From JASLDZ01 sp964244065 (lineage in GTDB: Bacteria; Pseudomonadota; Alphaproteobacteria; Caulobacterales; Caulobacteraceae), in NCBI GenBank assembly GCA_964244065.1, contig CAXTHH010000005.1, positions 1 through 64,000 on the forward strand: a stretch of 64,000 bases of DNA, in the 5' to 3' direction. Every line of letters starts with the position of its first letter. Position 1 is the first letter of the stretch. The notes beneath the pieces are model-generated. The model was not told the origin of the DNA. It saw only the letters and a list, made by a program, of their open reading frames with translations, and searched no databases. The translations under genes and the position numbers were made by a program. Shown piece after piece: positions 18,040 through 26,142 of the stretch.

Positions 18040-19239
18040 TCAGGCCAGCGCGCGCAGCTGGTCCACGAGGTCGGTCCGCTCCCAGCTGAAGCCGCCATCG
18101 GCGTCGGGCTCGCGGCCGAAGTGGCCGTAGGCGGAGGTGCGGGCGTAGATCGGCTTGTTCAGGCCCAGGTGCTCGCGGATGGCGCGGGGCGTGGCCCCGC
18201 CGATCAGGCCCAGGATCCTGGCCTCGAGCACCGCCTCGTCGACCGCGCCCTTGCCCGTGCCGTGCAGGTCCACGTGGATGGACTGGGGCTCGGCCACGCC
18301 GATGGCGTAGCTGATCTGGATGGTGCAGCGGTCGGCCAGGCCCGCCGCCACGACGTTCTTGGCGAGGTAGCGGCAGGCGTAGGCCGCCGAGCGGTCGACC
18401 TTGGTCGGGTCCTTGCCGCTGAACGCGCCGCCCCCGTGCGGCGAGGCGCCGCCGTAGGTGTCGACGATGATCTTGCGGCCCGTCACGCCCGTGTCGCCGT
18501 CCGGCCCGCCGATCTCGAAGATGCCGGTGGGATTGATGTGCCAGACCGTCTCCGCGTCCGTGAAGCCCTCCGGCAGCACGGCCAGGATGTGCGGCTTGAC
18601 GATCTCGGCCACGTCCTTCGACGACAGGCCGGGCGCGTGCTGGGTGGAGAGCACGATGGAGGTGGCGCGCACGGGGCGGCCGTTCTCGTACTGGATGGTG
18701 ACCTGGCTCTTCGCGTCCGGCTCCAGCCGGGTCTCGCCGGCGTGCCGCACCTCCGCCAGGCGCTTGAGGATGTTGTGGCTGTACTGCAGCGTCGCCGGCA
18801 TCAGCTCGGGCGTCTCGTTCGAGGCGTAGCCGAACATGATCCCCTGGTCGCCCGCGCCCTCGTCCTTGTTGCCGGCGGCGTCCACGCCCACGGCGATGTC
18901 GGCCGACTGGCCGTGCAGGCGGTTGATGAGCTCGAACGTCTCCCAGTGGAAGCCGGACTGTTCGTAGCCGATGTCCTTCACCGCCGCGCGCACCGCCGCC
19001 TCGATCTCGGCCTCGACGCCGGGCGCCCAGGCGCCGGACGTGTCCATGATGCCCTGGCCGCGGATCTCGCCGGCCAGCACCACGAGGTTGGTGGTGGTGA
19101 GGGTCTCGCAGGCGACGCGGGCGTAGGCGTCCTTGGCGAGGAAGAGGTCGACCACCGTGTCGCTGATGCGGTCCGCGACCTTGTCGGGATGCCCCTCGGA
19201 CACGCTCTCGCTGGTGAAGATGAAGGAAGAACGGCTCAC
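18040..19239 (-). CDS. metK: S-adenosylmethionine synthase
   Basis: 399 residues from the GTG at 19239; GGAG lies 9 nt before it and the protein then begins SRSSFIFTSESVSEGHPDK, the standard MetK N-terminus. Landmarks: GAGDQGIMFGYA, GGGAFSGKDPTKVDR and TAYGHFGR-like (SAYGHFGRE). It makes S-adenosylmethionine from methionine and ATP. The open frame continues far upstream, but that part is non-homologous. An AT-rich palindrome 34-53 nt upstream of the start may be its operator. Confidence 0.97.
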   Translation of the reverse strand: MSRSSFIFTSESVSEGHPDKVADRISDTVVDLFLAKDAYARVACETLTTTNLVVLAGEIRGQGIMDTSGAWAPGVEAEIEAAVRAAVKDIGYEQSGFHWETFELINRLHGQSADIAVGVDAAGNKDEGAGDQGIMFGYASNETPELMPATLQYSHNILKRLAEVRHAGETRLEPDAKSQVTIQYENGRPVRATSIVLSTQHAPGLSSKDVAEIVKPHILAVLPEGFTDAETVWHINPTGIFEIGGPDGDTGVTGRKIIVDTYGGASPHGGGAFSGKDPTKVDRSAAYACRYLAKNVVAAGLADRCTIQISYAIGVAEPQSIHVDLHGTGKGAVDEAVLEARILGLIGGATPRAIREHLGLNKPIYARTSAYGHFGREPDADGGFSWERTDLVDQLRALA

Positions 19240-19272
19240 GCGCGAGGGCTCCGGGGCGAAGGGCCGCGGACA

Positions 19273-19292
19273 ATATAAACATGTCCTTATAT
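19273..19292. promoter_or_regulatory. Palindrome upstream of metK, candidate operator
   Basis: ATATAA at 19273-19278 and TTATAT at 19287-19292 form a perfect inverted repeat with an 8-nt spacer, in a strongly AT-rich island within GC-rich DNA. On the minus strand it lies 34-53 nt before the metK start codon, where a repressor would overlap the promoter. A methionine or SAM-cycle regulator such as an ArsR-type protein is one possibility; this is inference. Confidence 0.45.
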
Positions 19293-19340
19293 CCGCAAGC
19301 CGTCCCCGCGGGCCGCGGCGACCGCTCGCGACCCCTTGCG

Positions 19341-19368
19341 TTGACACGGACCGGGGCGGCCTTAAGTA
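19341..19368 (+). promoter_or_regulatory. Possible sigma-70 promoter for the sdh operon
   Basis: TTGACA at 19341-19346 matches the -35 consensus exactly; TAAGTA at 19363-19368 follows after 16 nt as a weak -10. The sdhC ATG is 37 nt further on. In GC-rich surroundings the exact TTGACA is notable, but the -10 is poor. Confidence 0.4.
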
Positions 19369-19404
19369 CCCCCGCGTGCGGACGGCGGGAGCGATCTTCA
19401 GGGC

Positions 19405-19851
19405 ATGAGCCAGGTCAGGACGGACGCCGCGACGCCGCAGGCGCAGGCGGGGCCGCCGGGCGCGGTGCAGGCGCGGCCCCTGTCGCCGCACGTGCAGGTC
19501 TGGCGCTGGCACATCACCATGGCGGCCTCCATCGCCACCCGTGTGGCGGGCATCGCCCTCTATGCGGGCCTGCTGATCGTGGCCGCGCTGCTTGTGGCGC
19601 TGGCGAGCGGGCCGCAGGCCTACGCCGACACGCTGGCCGTGGTCGGCTCCCTCCCCGGCAAGGCGGTCCTGTTCGGCGTCACCTGCGCGCTGTTCTACTA
19701 CCTGGCCTCGGGCGTGCGGCACCTGGTCTGGGACTCGGGCAAGGGCTTCCAGCCGCGCACCGCCGACCTCAGCGGCCTGTTCTGCTTCGCCTTCGGCTTC
19801 ACGGCCGCGGTGGCGGTGTGGATCGGCGCCGTGCTGACCGGGGCCGCCTGA
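19405..19851 (+). CDS. sdhC: Succinate dehydrogenase cytochrome b556 subunit
   Basis: 148 residues. The family start RPLSPHVQVWRWHITM is followed by three membrane helices; a conserved SGVRHLVWD in the second helix region carries the likely haem-ligand His. SdhC and SdhD anchor the complex II catalytic subunits and hold haem b and quinone. Its TGA shares one base with the sdhD ATG (TGATG). Confidence 0.93.
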   Translation: MSQVRTDAATPQAQAGPPGAVQARPLSPHVQVWRWHITMAASIATRVAGIALYAGLLIVAALLVALASGPQAYADTLAVVGSLPGKAVLFGVTCALFYYLASGVRHLVWDSGKGFQPRTADLSGLFCFAFGFTAAVAVWIGAVLTGAA

Positions 19852-20261
19852 TGTCCAAGCCCTCCACCACCGCCGGCTCGTTCAAGACGCCGCTGAGGCG
19901 CGCCCGCGGGCTCGGCTCGGCGCACGCCGGCACCGGCCACTTCATGTCCGAGCGCGTCACCTGGATGGCGCTCATCCCGCTCCTGCTTTGGGCGGTGTCC
20001 GCCGCCGTGGGCCTCGCCCCGCAGGGCTACGAGGGCGCGGCCGGCTTCCTGCGCTCGCCGGTGAACGCCACCCTGGCCGTGCTGCTGGTCGTTCTCGGCG
20101 CCTATCACGTCCACCTGGTGATGAAAGAGGCCATCGAGGACTATATCGGGGGCCACCATCGCCGCATCGCGCTGCTGCTGCTGAACGCGGCGGTGGCGCT
20201 CGTGGCGGGGGCCCTGTCCGCCGTCTCCATCCTCAAGGTGGCGTTCTCCGCCGTCGCCTGA
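19851..20261 (+). CDS. sdhD: Succinate dehydrogenase membrane anchor subunit
   Basis: 136 residues from the ATG at 19851. Three predicted helices; the N-terminal part has RARGLGSAHAGTGHFMSERV, characteristic of alphaproteobacterial SdhD, and the second helix carries YHVHLVMKEAIEDY with the likely haem-ligand His. One-base overlap with sdhC, and 23 nt before sdhA. Confidence 0.92.
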   Translation: MSKPSTTAGSFKTPLRRARGLGSAHAGTGHFMSERVTWMALIPLLLWAVSAAVGLAPQGYEGAAGFLRSPVNATLAVLLVVLGAYHVHLVMKEAIEDYIGGHHRRIALLLLNAAVALVAGALSAVSILKVAFSAVA

Positions 20262-20284
20262 GCCTATCGAAGGTCCCGCGTTCC

Positions 20285-22075
20285 ATGGCTTCGAGCTACG
20301 CGTTCATAGAGCACGACTACGACGTGGTGGTGGTCGGGGCCGGCGGCTCGGGCCTGCGCGCGGCGCTGGGCTGCGCCCAGGCCGGCCTGCGCACCGCGTG
20401 CATCTCCAAGGTGTTCCCCACCCGCAGCCACACGGTGGCGGCGCAGGGCGGCATCTCGGCCAGCCTCGGCAACATGGGCCAGGACGACTGGCGCTGGCAC
20501 ATGTACGACACCGTCAAGGGGTCGGACTGGCTGGGCGACCAGGACTCGATCGAGTACCTGGTCCGCAACGCGCCGGCGGCCATCTACGAGCTCGAGCACT
20601 GGGGCGTGCCCTTCTCGCGCACCGACGAGGGCAAGATCTACCAGCGCGCCTTCGGCGGCATGACCAAGAACTACGGCGAGGCGCCGATCCAGCGCACCTG
20701 CGCCGCGGCCGACCGCACCGGCCACGCCATCCTGCACACCCTCTACGGCCAGAGCGTCCGCCGCTCGGTGGAGTTCTTCATCGAGTACTTCGCCCTCGAC
20801 CTGATGATGGACGAGGGGACCTGCCGCGGCGTGACCGCCTGGAAGCTGGACGACGGCACCCTGCACCGCTTCAGCGCGCAGCAGGTGATCCTGGCCACCG
20901 GCGGCTACGGCCGCGCCTACTTCAGTTGCACCAGCGCCCACACCTGCACGGGCGACGGCAACGCCATGGTGCTGCGCGCCGGCCTGCCGCTGCAGGACAT
21001 GGAGTTCGTGCAGTTCCACCCCACCGGCGTCTACGGCGCCGGCTGCCTGATCACCGAGGGCGCGCGGGGCGAAGGCGGCTACCTGACCAACAGCGAGGGC
21101 GAGCGCTTCATGGAGCGCTACGCCCCGAGCGCGAAGGACCTGGCCAGCCGCGACGTGGTCTCCAGAGCCATGACCATCGAGATCCGCGAGGGCCGGGGCG
21201 TGGGCCCGAACAAGGACCACATCTTCCTGCACCTCGACCACCTGGACCCGGCGATCCTGCACGAGCGCCTGCCCGGCATCAGCGAGACCGCGCGCATCTT
21301 CTCCGGCGTGGACGTGACCAAGGAGCCGATCCCGGTGCTCCCGACCGTTCACTACAACATGGGCGGCATCCCCACGAACTACCACGGCGAGGTGCTGACC
21401 AAGGTGGGCGCCGATCCCGACAGCGTGGTGCCGGGGCTGATGGCGGTGGGCGAGGCCGCCTGCGTCTCCGTGCACGGGGCCAACCGCCTGGGCTCCAACA
21501 GCCTCACCGACCTCGTGGTGTTCGGCCGGGCCGCCGGCCTGCGCGCGGGCGAGACCACGGTGGCGGGGGCCAAGAAGCCCGAGCCGAAGGACGCCTGGAG
21601 CGACCGCCACCTCGCCCGCTTCGACCGGATGCGCCACGCGAACGGCGCGACGCCCACCGCCAGCCTGCGGCTGGAGATGCAGAAGGCGATGCAGGAGGAC
21701 GTGGCGGTGTTCCGCACCGGCGAGACGCTGCAGACCGGCGTGCAGCGCATCGGCGACGTGCACCGCAAGGCCGCCGACATCCGCGTCACCGACCGCGGCC
21801 TGATCTGGAACACCGACCTGATGGAGACGCTGGAGTTCGACAACCTGATCGGCCAGGCGGTCGTGACGGTGAACTCGGCGGTCAACCGCCAGGAGAGCCG
21901 CGGCGCCCACGCCCGCGAGGACTTCGCCGACCGCGACGACGCCGAGTGGATGAAGCACACCCTCGCCTGGTTCGACGATGCGACCGGCAAGGTCAGCCTC
22001 GACTACCGCCCGGTGCACACCTACACGATGAGCAACGACGTGGCCTACATCGCTCCAAAGGCGCGGGTGTACTGA
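20285..22075 (+). CDS. sdhA: Succinate dehydrogenase flavoprotein subunit
   Basis: 596 residues from the ATG at 20285 (MASSYAFIEHDYD); the longer open frame upstream overlaps sdhD and is not homologous. FAD-binding VVVGAGGSG, the covalent-FAD His in RSHTVAAQGG, substrate-site HPTG and HGANRLGSNSL, and Arg-rich C-terminal ESRGAHAREDF are all present. It oxidises succinate to fumarate in the TCA cycle and respiratory chain. Normally followed directly by sdhB; here a VapD-like gene intervenes. Confidence 0.98.
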   Translation: MASSYAFIEHDYDVVVVGAGGSGLRAALGCAQAGLRTACISKVFPTRSHTVAAQGGISASLGNMGQDDWRWHMYDTVKGSDWLGDQDSIEYLVRNAPAAIYELEHWGVPFSRTDEGKIYQRAFGGMTKNYGEAPIQRTCAAADRTGHAILHTLYGQSVRRSVEFFIEYFALDLMMDEGTCRGVTAWKLDDGTLHRFSAQQVILATGGYGRAYFSCTSAHTCTGDGNAMVLRAGLPLQDMEFVQFHPTGVYGAGCLITEGARGEGGYLTNSEGERFMERYAPSAKDLASRDVVSRAMTIEIREGRGVGPNKDHIFLHLDHLDPAILHERLPGISETARIFSGVDVTKEPIPVLPTVHYNMGGIPTNYHGEVLTKVGADPDSVVPGLMAVGEAACVSVHGANRLGSNSLTDLVVFGRAAGLRAGETTVAGAKKPEPKDAWSDRHLARFDRMRHANGATPTASLRLEMQKAMQEDVAVFRTGETLQTGVQRIGDVHRKAADIRVTDRGLIWNTDLMETLEFDNLIGQAVVTVNSAVNRQESRGAHAREDFADRDDAEWMKHTLAWFDDATGKVSLDYRPVHTYTMSNDVAYIAPKARVY

Positions 22076-22130
22076 GGGCGAGATGGCGACCGCAGGTCTC
22101 GGCCATAATAGATCTGCGAGGAGAGGCCGG

Positions 22131-22442
22131 GTGTACGCAATCACCTTCGATTTTGACACGGAGACCCTGGAGCAGCTCTATAAGAATGCGTCGTGGCGGA
22201 ACGCCTACGCCGATGTCCGCCGCTTTCTTGAGGACAACGGCTTCGAGAACAAGCAGGGCTCCGTCTACTTCGCCACTGACGACATCGACGCCACCGACTG
22301 CATTGCGGTGGTCCAAGACCTCGCGGACGAATACGATTGGTTCGTCCCGAGCCTCCGCGATATCCGCATGCTACGCATCGAAGAGAACAACGACTTGATG
22401 ACCGTGCTTGATCGCAAGCGTCGTCGACGTCGACAAGGTTAA
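22131..22442 (+). CDS. VapD-like (Cas2-fold) ribonuclease between sdhA and sdhB
   Basis: 103 residues from the GTG at 22131, chosen because GGAGAGG precedes it and the protein then starts YAITFDFDTETL, matching the VapD N-terminus; an upstream ATG at 22083 is possible but has no homologous extension. Further matches to VapD proteins, from memory: AYADVRRFLEDNGFENKQGSVY and SLRDIRMLRIEE. VapD family members are Cas2-like endoribonucleases, and some act as toxins. The tail is Arg-rich. Codon use is much less GC-rich than sdhA or sdhB. It ends 6 nt before sdhB, and the sdhB ribosome site lies in its last codons. No partner antitoxin gene is seen beside it. Confidence 0.82.
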   Translation: MYAITFDFDTETLEQLYKNASWRNAYADVRRFLEDNGFENKQGSVYFATDDIDATDCIAVVQDLADEYDWFVPSLRDIRMLRIEENNDLMTVLDRKRRRRRQG

Positions 22443-22448
22443 GGTAAG

Positions 22449-23231
22449 ATGGTCCAGTTCGCCCTTCCCAAGAACAGCAAGATCGGCAAGGGCCGGCATC
22501 ACGCCGCGCCCGCCGGCGCGAAACGCACCCGTGCATTCAAGATCTACCGCTACGATCCGGAGGTGGACGCCAATCCCCGGTGGGACACCTACGACGTCGA
22601 CGTGGACAACTGCGGGCCGATGGTGCTGGACGCCATGATCCACATCAAGAACACGATCGACCCCACGCTCGCCTTCCGCCGCTCGTGCCGCGAGGGCGTG
22701 TGCGGCTCGTGCGCCATGAACATCGGCGGGCGCAACACCCTGGCCTGCACCCACGCCTGGGAAGACGTGCCGGGCAAGGAGCTGACCATCAGCCCGCTGC
22801 CGCATCAGCCAGTGGTCAAGGACCTGATCCCCGACCTGACCCTGTTCTTCGCCCAGTACAGCTCCATCGAGCCCTGGCTCCACACCGAGACGCCAGAGCC
22901 GCAGAAGGAATGGGCGCAGACGCCGGAGGACCGCTCCAACCTCGACGGCCTCTACGAGTGCATCCTGTGCGCCTGCTGCACGACCAGCTGCCCGTCCTAC
23001 TGGTGGAACGGCGAGAAGTATCTCGGCCCCGCCGCCCTGCTGCAGGCCTACCGCTGGCTGGTGGACACCCGTGACGAGGCGGCCGGCGAGCGGCTGGACG
23101 CGCTGGAGGACCCTTTCAAGCTCTACCGCTGCCACACCATCATGAACTGCGCCCAGGTCTGCCCCAAGGGGCTGAACCCCGCGAAGGCCATCGCGGGCAT
23201 AAAGCGGATGATGGTCGAACGGGTGGTGTGA
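22449..23231 (+). CDS. sdhB: Succinate dehydrogenase iron-sulfur subunit
   Basis: 260 residues. 2Fe-2S ligands Cys80, Cys85, Cys88 and Cys100 in a CREGVCGSC context; a ferredoxin-like C-terminal domain with Cys171, Cys174, Cys177 and Cys181 (CILCACCTTSCPSYW) and a final CAQVCPKGLNP. It passes electrons from SdhA to quinone. Downstream is a 103-bp inverted repeat, probably the operon end. Confidence 0.98.
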   Translation: MVQFALPKNSKIGKGRHHAAPAGAKRTRAFKIYRYDPEVDANPRWDTYDVDVDNCGPMVLDAMIHIKNTIDPTLAFRRSCREGVCGSCAMNIGGRNTLACTHAWEDVPGKELTISPLPHQPVVKDLIPDLTLFFAQYSSIEPWLHTETPEPQKEWAQTPEDRSNLDGLYECILCACCTTSCPSYWWNGEKYLGPAALLQAYRWLVDTRDEAAGERLDALEDPFKLYRCHTIMNCAQVCPKGLNPAKAIAGIKRMMVERVV

Positions 23232-23247
23232 CGCCCGCCTGAAACTC

Positions 23248-23350
23248 CGTCGTCCTCGGGCTTGACCCGAGGACCGAGCTGTCTGCCGTTCCACGACGGA
23301 TGTGGCGCGCGAACGGCTCCCGGCCCTCGGGTCAAGCCCGAGGGCGACGG
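23248..23350. repeat. 103-bp inverted repeat element, copy 2
   Basis: Same length, ends and nested palindromes as 16078-16180 (CGTCGTCCTCGGGCTTGACC at the left, GGGTCAAGCCCGAGGGCGAC at the right). It lies between the convergent sdhB and HPr genes, reaching within 7 nt of the HPr stop. Confidence 0.85.
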
Positions 23351-23357
23351 GGTCGGA

Positions 23358-23639
23358 TCAGGCGTCCTCGTCGAAGCGGTTGGCGATGAGTTGGCAGAGG
23401 GCGTCGAGCGCCGCCTCGGCGTCCGGCCCCTCGGCCTCGATCTCCACCTCGGAGCCCTGGCCGGCGGCGAGCATCATCAGGCCCATGATGGACTGGGCGT
23501 CCACGGTCTGGCCGTCGCGGGTGACGCGCACCTCGGCGTCGAACTGGGCGGCGCACTTGACGAACTTGGCGGAGGCGCGGGCGTGCAGGCCGCGCTGGTT
23601 GACGATGGGGGCGGTGCGGCGGAGCAGGTCGCTTGTCAC
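23358..23639 (-). CDS. ptsH: Phosphocarrier protein HPr (NPr-like)
   Basis: 93 residues. Phosphorylatable His19 in NQRGLHARAS and a regulatory Ser50 in AQSIMGLMMLAA, the site targeted by HprK. Its start overlaps the EIIA stop by four bases (ATGA). With EIIA and HprK it forms the incomplete, regulatory phosphotransferase chain of alphaproteobacteria; no sugar permease is present here. Confidence 0.94.
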   Translation of the reverse strand: MTSDLLRRTAPIVNQRGLHARASAKFVKCAAQFDAEVRVTRDGQTVDAQSIMGLMMLAAGQGSEVEIEAEGPDAEAALDALCQLIANRFDEDA

Positions 23640-24049
23640 TTCTCGCCCGCCAGCACGTAGGAAGCCACGGAGATGTACTTGCGCCCCGCCTCCTGCGCGG
23701 CGGCCACGCAGGCGTCCAGCGGCTCGCGGCCGCGCACGCTGGCCAGGCGGATCAGCATGGGCAGGTTCAGCCCGGCGATCACCTCGGCGTGCGTCTCGCC
23801 CATCACGGAGATGGCGAGGTTGGAGGGGGTGCCGCCGAACATGTCGGTGAGCAGCAGGGCCCCGTCCCCCTCGTCCACGGCGCGGGAGGCGGCGACGATC
23901 TCGGCGCGGCGGCGCTCCATGTCGTCCTCGGGCCCGATGCAGATGGCGCGCACGTTCCGCTGCGGGCCGACCACGTGCTCCATGGCCGCGACGAACTCCT
24001 CCGCCAGCCGGCCGTGGGTGACGATCACCAGTCCGATCAACAGAACCAT
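23636..24049 (-). CDS. PTS EIIA component, mannose type
   Basis: 137 residues, EIIA of the fructose/mannose (ManX) fold: starts IGLVIVTHGRLAEEF with the active-site His12, and has DMFGGTPSNLA. It is likely phosphorylated by HPr. In alphaproteobacteria such soluble EIIA proteins signal rather than transport. 60 nt downstream of hprK, four-base overlap with HPr. Confidence 0.93.
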   Translation of the reverse strand: MVLLIGLVIVTHGRLAEEFVAAMEHVVGPQRNVRAICIGPEDDMERRRAEIVAASRAVDEGDGALLLTDMFGGTPSNLAISVMGETHAEVIAGLNLPMLIRLASVRGREPLDACVAAAQEAGRKYISVASYVLAGEK

Positions 24050-24109
24050 TCCCCGCGAACCGCGGCCGCGGCGCTCACCGGGCGCTCCTTACGCCCGCCT
24101 CCGGGCGAG

Positions 24110-24535
24110 TCAAACGGCTGCGCCCAGCAGGAGGCGCAGGCGGGCGGGCGCCGCGCCGTCAGGTCGCAGGGTGTGGCGCGGCAGGCGCACGTCGGCCACC
24201 TCCGCCCAGTCGGGGTCGGGCTGGCGGTGGGCGGGCTCGCCGAGGTCGATGGCCAGCGCGACCCGCGCGAACGGCAGGGGCGCCAGCCGGGCCATCCCCT
24301 GCCCGCGCAGCTCGGCGAGGCCGCAGAGCGCGGCGGGGGCGCGGCCCCAGGCCCGGCCGCCGCTGGCCCACGCGACCACCCGGTCGTCGGCGACGAGGCG
24401 CCAGCCCGCCTCCACCAGCCGCAGCGCCAGGTCGGTCTTACCCCCGCCGGAAGGGGCGCGCAGCAGCACGCCGCGCCAGGCGCCGTCGAGGCGCAGCGCC
24501 ACCAGGGTGGCGTGCAGCGGCGGCGCGGGGCTCAG
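24110..24535 (-). CDS. hprK: HPr kinase/phosphorylase, short form
   Basis: 141 residues if started at CTG 24535, which overlaps the chvG stop as CTGA, or 130 from the GTG at 24502. Neither ATG nor TTG exists near the true N-terminus: the conserved start LHATLVAL lies between these two options and favours the upstream CTG. Walker A is APSGGGKTDLAL with Lys33; VADDRVV and DLGEPAH segments follow. It lacks the N-terminal domain of Firmicute enzymes, as usual for alphaproteobacteria. It phosphorylates HPr on Ser. The start codon is uncertain. Confidence 0.85.
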   Translation of the reverse strand: MSPAPPLHATLVALRLDGAWRGVLLRAPSGGGKTDLALRLVEAGWRLVADDRVVAWASGGRAWGRAPAALCGLAELRGQGMARLAPLPFARVALAIDLGEPAHRQPDPDWAEVADVRLPRHTLRPDGAAPARLRLLLGAAV

Positions 24536-26142
24536 GCCCGGCGCTCCGCCGCGCGTTCCGGCAGCCGCACGGTGAAGCGGGCGCCGCCTTCGGGCCGGTT
24601 GGCCGCGCAGATCGCGCCGCCGTGCGCCTCCACGATTTGGCGGGCGATGGAGAGCCCCAGGCCCGAGTGCCCGCCGAAGGCCGAGCCGCCGGGCGCCCCC
24701 TTGGGCCGGTTGGTGTAGAAGCGCTCGAACACCGTCTCCAGGTTCTCCGGCGGCATCCCCGGCCCGTCGTCGTCCACCGTGACCACGGCCAGCCCGGCTG
24801 TCCGCACCAGCGCGATGCGCACCTCGCCGCCGGCGGCGCTGAACGACCGGGCGTTGTCGATCAGGTTTCGGAACACCTGGCCGAGCGGCCCCTCGCGGCC
24901 GAGCACCTCGACCGTCTCCCCGTCGTCCCGCAGCCGCACGGGCGGGCCGCGCCCGTCGCCGGCGTAGAGGTCGACGATGTCGTGCAGGAACCGGCCGAGC
25001 GCCACCGGCCGCGGCGCCTCGCGCGAGAGCTCGGCGTCCAGGCGCGACGCGTTGGCGATGTCGGTGATCAGCCGGTCCAGCCGCTTCACGTCCGCCTGGA
25101 CGATGGCGACGAGCCGCTCGCGCTTGGGCCCCTCGGGCGCCAGGCTCAGCGTCTCCAGCGCCGAGCGGATGGAGGTGAGGGGGTTCCGGATCTCGTGCGC
25201 CACGTCGGCGGCGAAGCGCTCGATGGCGTCCATGCGCGCCGACTGCGCGTCGGTCATGGCCTCCAGCGCCCGGGTGAGGCCGCCCACCTCGTCCTGCCGC
25301 GCGGCGATGTCGGGCAGGGAGATGGCGCGGGCGCGCGACAGGCGCACCGAGTCCGCCGCCCGCGCCAGCCGCAGGATGGGCCGGGCCACCAGGGTGTTGA
25401 GCAGCAGCGAGGAGATCAGCGTCGCCCCCACCGCGATGCCGATGAAGGGCAGGAGCGCCCGCCGCTGCGCCCACAGGGTGCGGTCCACGTTGCCGGTCTC
25501 CAGCGTCAGCACGCCGACCACCGCCTTCACGTTCTGCAGCGGCAGGGAGACGCTGACCGCCCGGCCGCCCGCGCTGGACAGGCGCACGCCAGAGACCGCG
25601 CGGCCGGTGAGCGCCAGCCGCACCTCCGCCCGCTCGGCGTCGCGCGCCCGCTCGGCGCGCCGGGCGTCCTCTCGCTGGCGGCGCTCGCCCCACCAGGCGA
25701 GGGGGCCGGAGCGGGGGCGGGCGGGGGGCAGGGGCCGCTCCAGGATCTTGTCGGCGATCACGTCGGTGTCGGCCACCAGCTGGCCGGCGGCGTCGTACAG
25801 GCGCGCCCGCTCGGTGCGCGGCACCTCCATGAAGCGCAGGATCTCGGCGGCGGCGGCCGTGTCGAGCTCGGGCCGCGGCTCGCCGCGCGAGGCGGCGGTG
25901 ACGATCACGTAGCTGATCAGCTGGTTCTGCGTGGCCAGGGCGTCGATCTGCGCCCGGATCAGCCCGCGCCGGCTCTCGTTCAGCACCAGCGCCGCCACCA
26001 CGAGCACCAGCAGGCCCGCGAGGTTCAGCCCGAGGATCAGCACGCCCAGCTTGGAGGCGGCCGTCCGCTCCCTCAGCCGCCCGATCCAGGCTCCCGCCCG
26101 GCGGAGGCGGTCAGACCTCGCGGTAGCGGTAGCCGACGCCAT
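24532..26142 (-). CDS. chvG: Sensor histidine kinase ChvG
   Basis: 536 residues. Membrane helix at about 33-54, a periplasmic sensor region (about 60-228), second helix 230-252, HAMP, HisKA with His316 in AHEIRNPLTS, and a HATPase domain (LIDNARSFS, DDDGPGMP, GLGLSIARQIVEAHGG). ChvG/ExoS kinases control envelope and acid-stress genes through ChvI. The start lies 32 nt inside the end of chvI. The kinase is complete. Confidence 0.93.
   Translation of the reverse strand: MASATATARSDRLRRAGAWIGRLRERTAASKLGVLILGLNLAGLLVLVVAALVLNESRRGLIRAQIDALATQNQLISYVIVTAASRGEPRPELDTAAAAEILRFMEVPRTERARLYDAAGQLVADTDVIADKILERPLPPARPRSGPLAWWGERRQREDARRAERARDAERAEVRLALTGRAVSGVRLSSAGGRAVSVSLPLQNVKAVVGVLTLETGNVDRTLWAQRRALLPFIGIAVGATLISSLLLNTLVARPILRLARAADSVRLSRARAISLPDIAARQDEVGGLTRALEAMTDAQSARMDAIERFAADVAHEIRNPLTSIRSALETLSLAPEGPKRERLVAIVQADVKRLDRLITDIANASRLDAELSREAPRPVALGRFLHDIVDLYAGDGRGPPVRLRDDGETVEVLGREGPLGQVFRNLIDNARSFSAAGGEVRIALVRTAGLAVVTVDDDGPGMPPENLETVFERFYTNRPKGAPGGSAFGGHSGLGLSIARQIVEAHGGAICAANRPEGGARFTVRLPERAAERRA

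Noticed and set aside
19240..19404. SAM riboswitch before metK
   Set aside because: No recognisable SAM-I, SAM-II or SAH riboswitch core was found; the notable feature is a short protein-operator-like palindrome.
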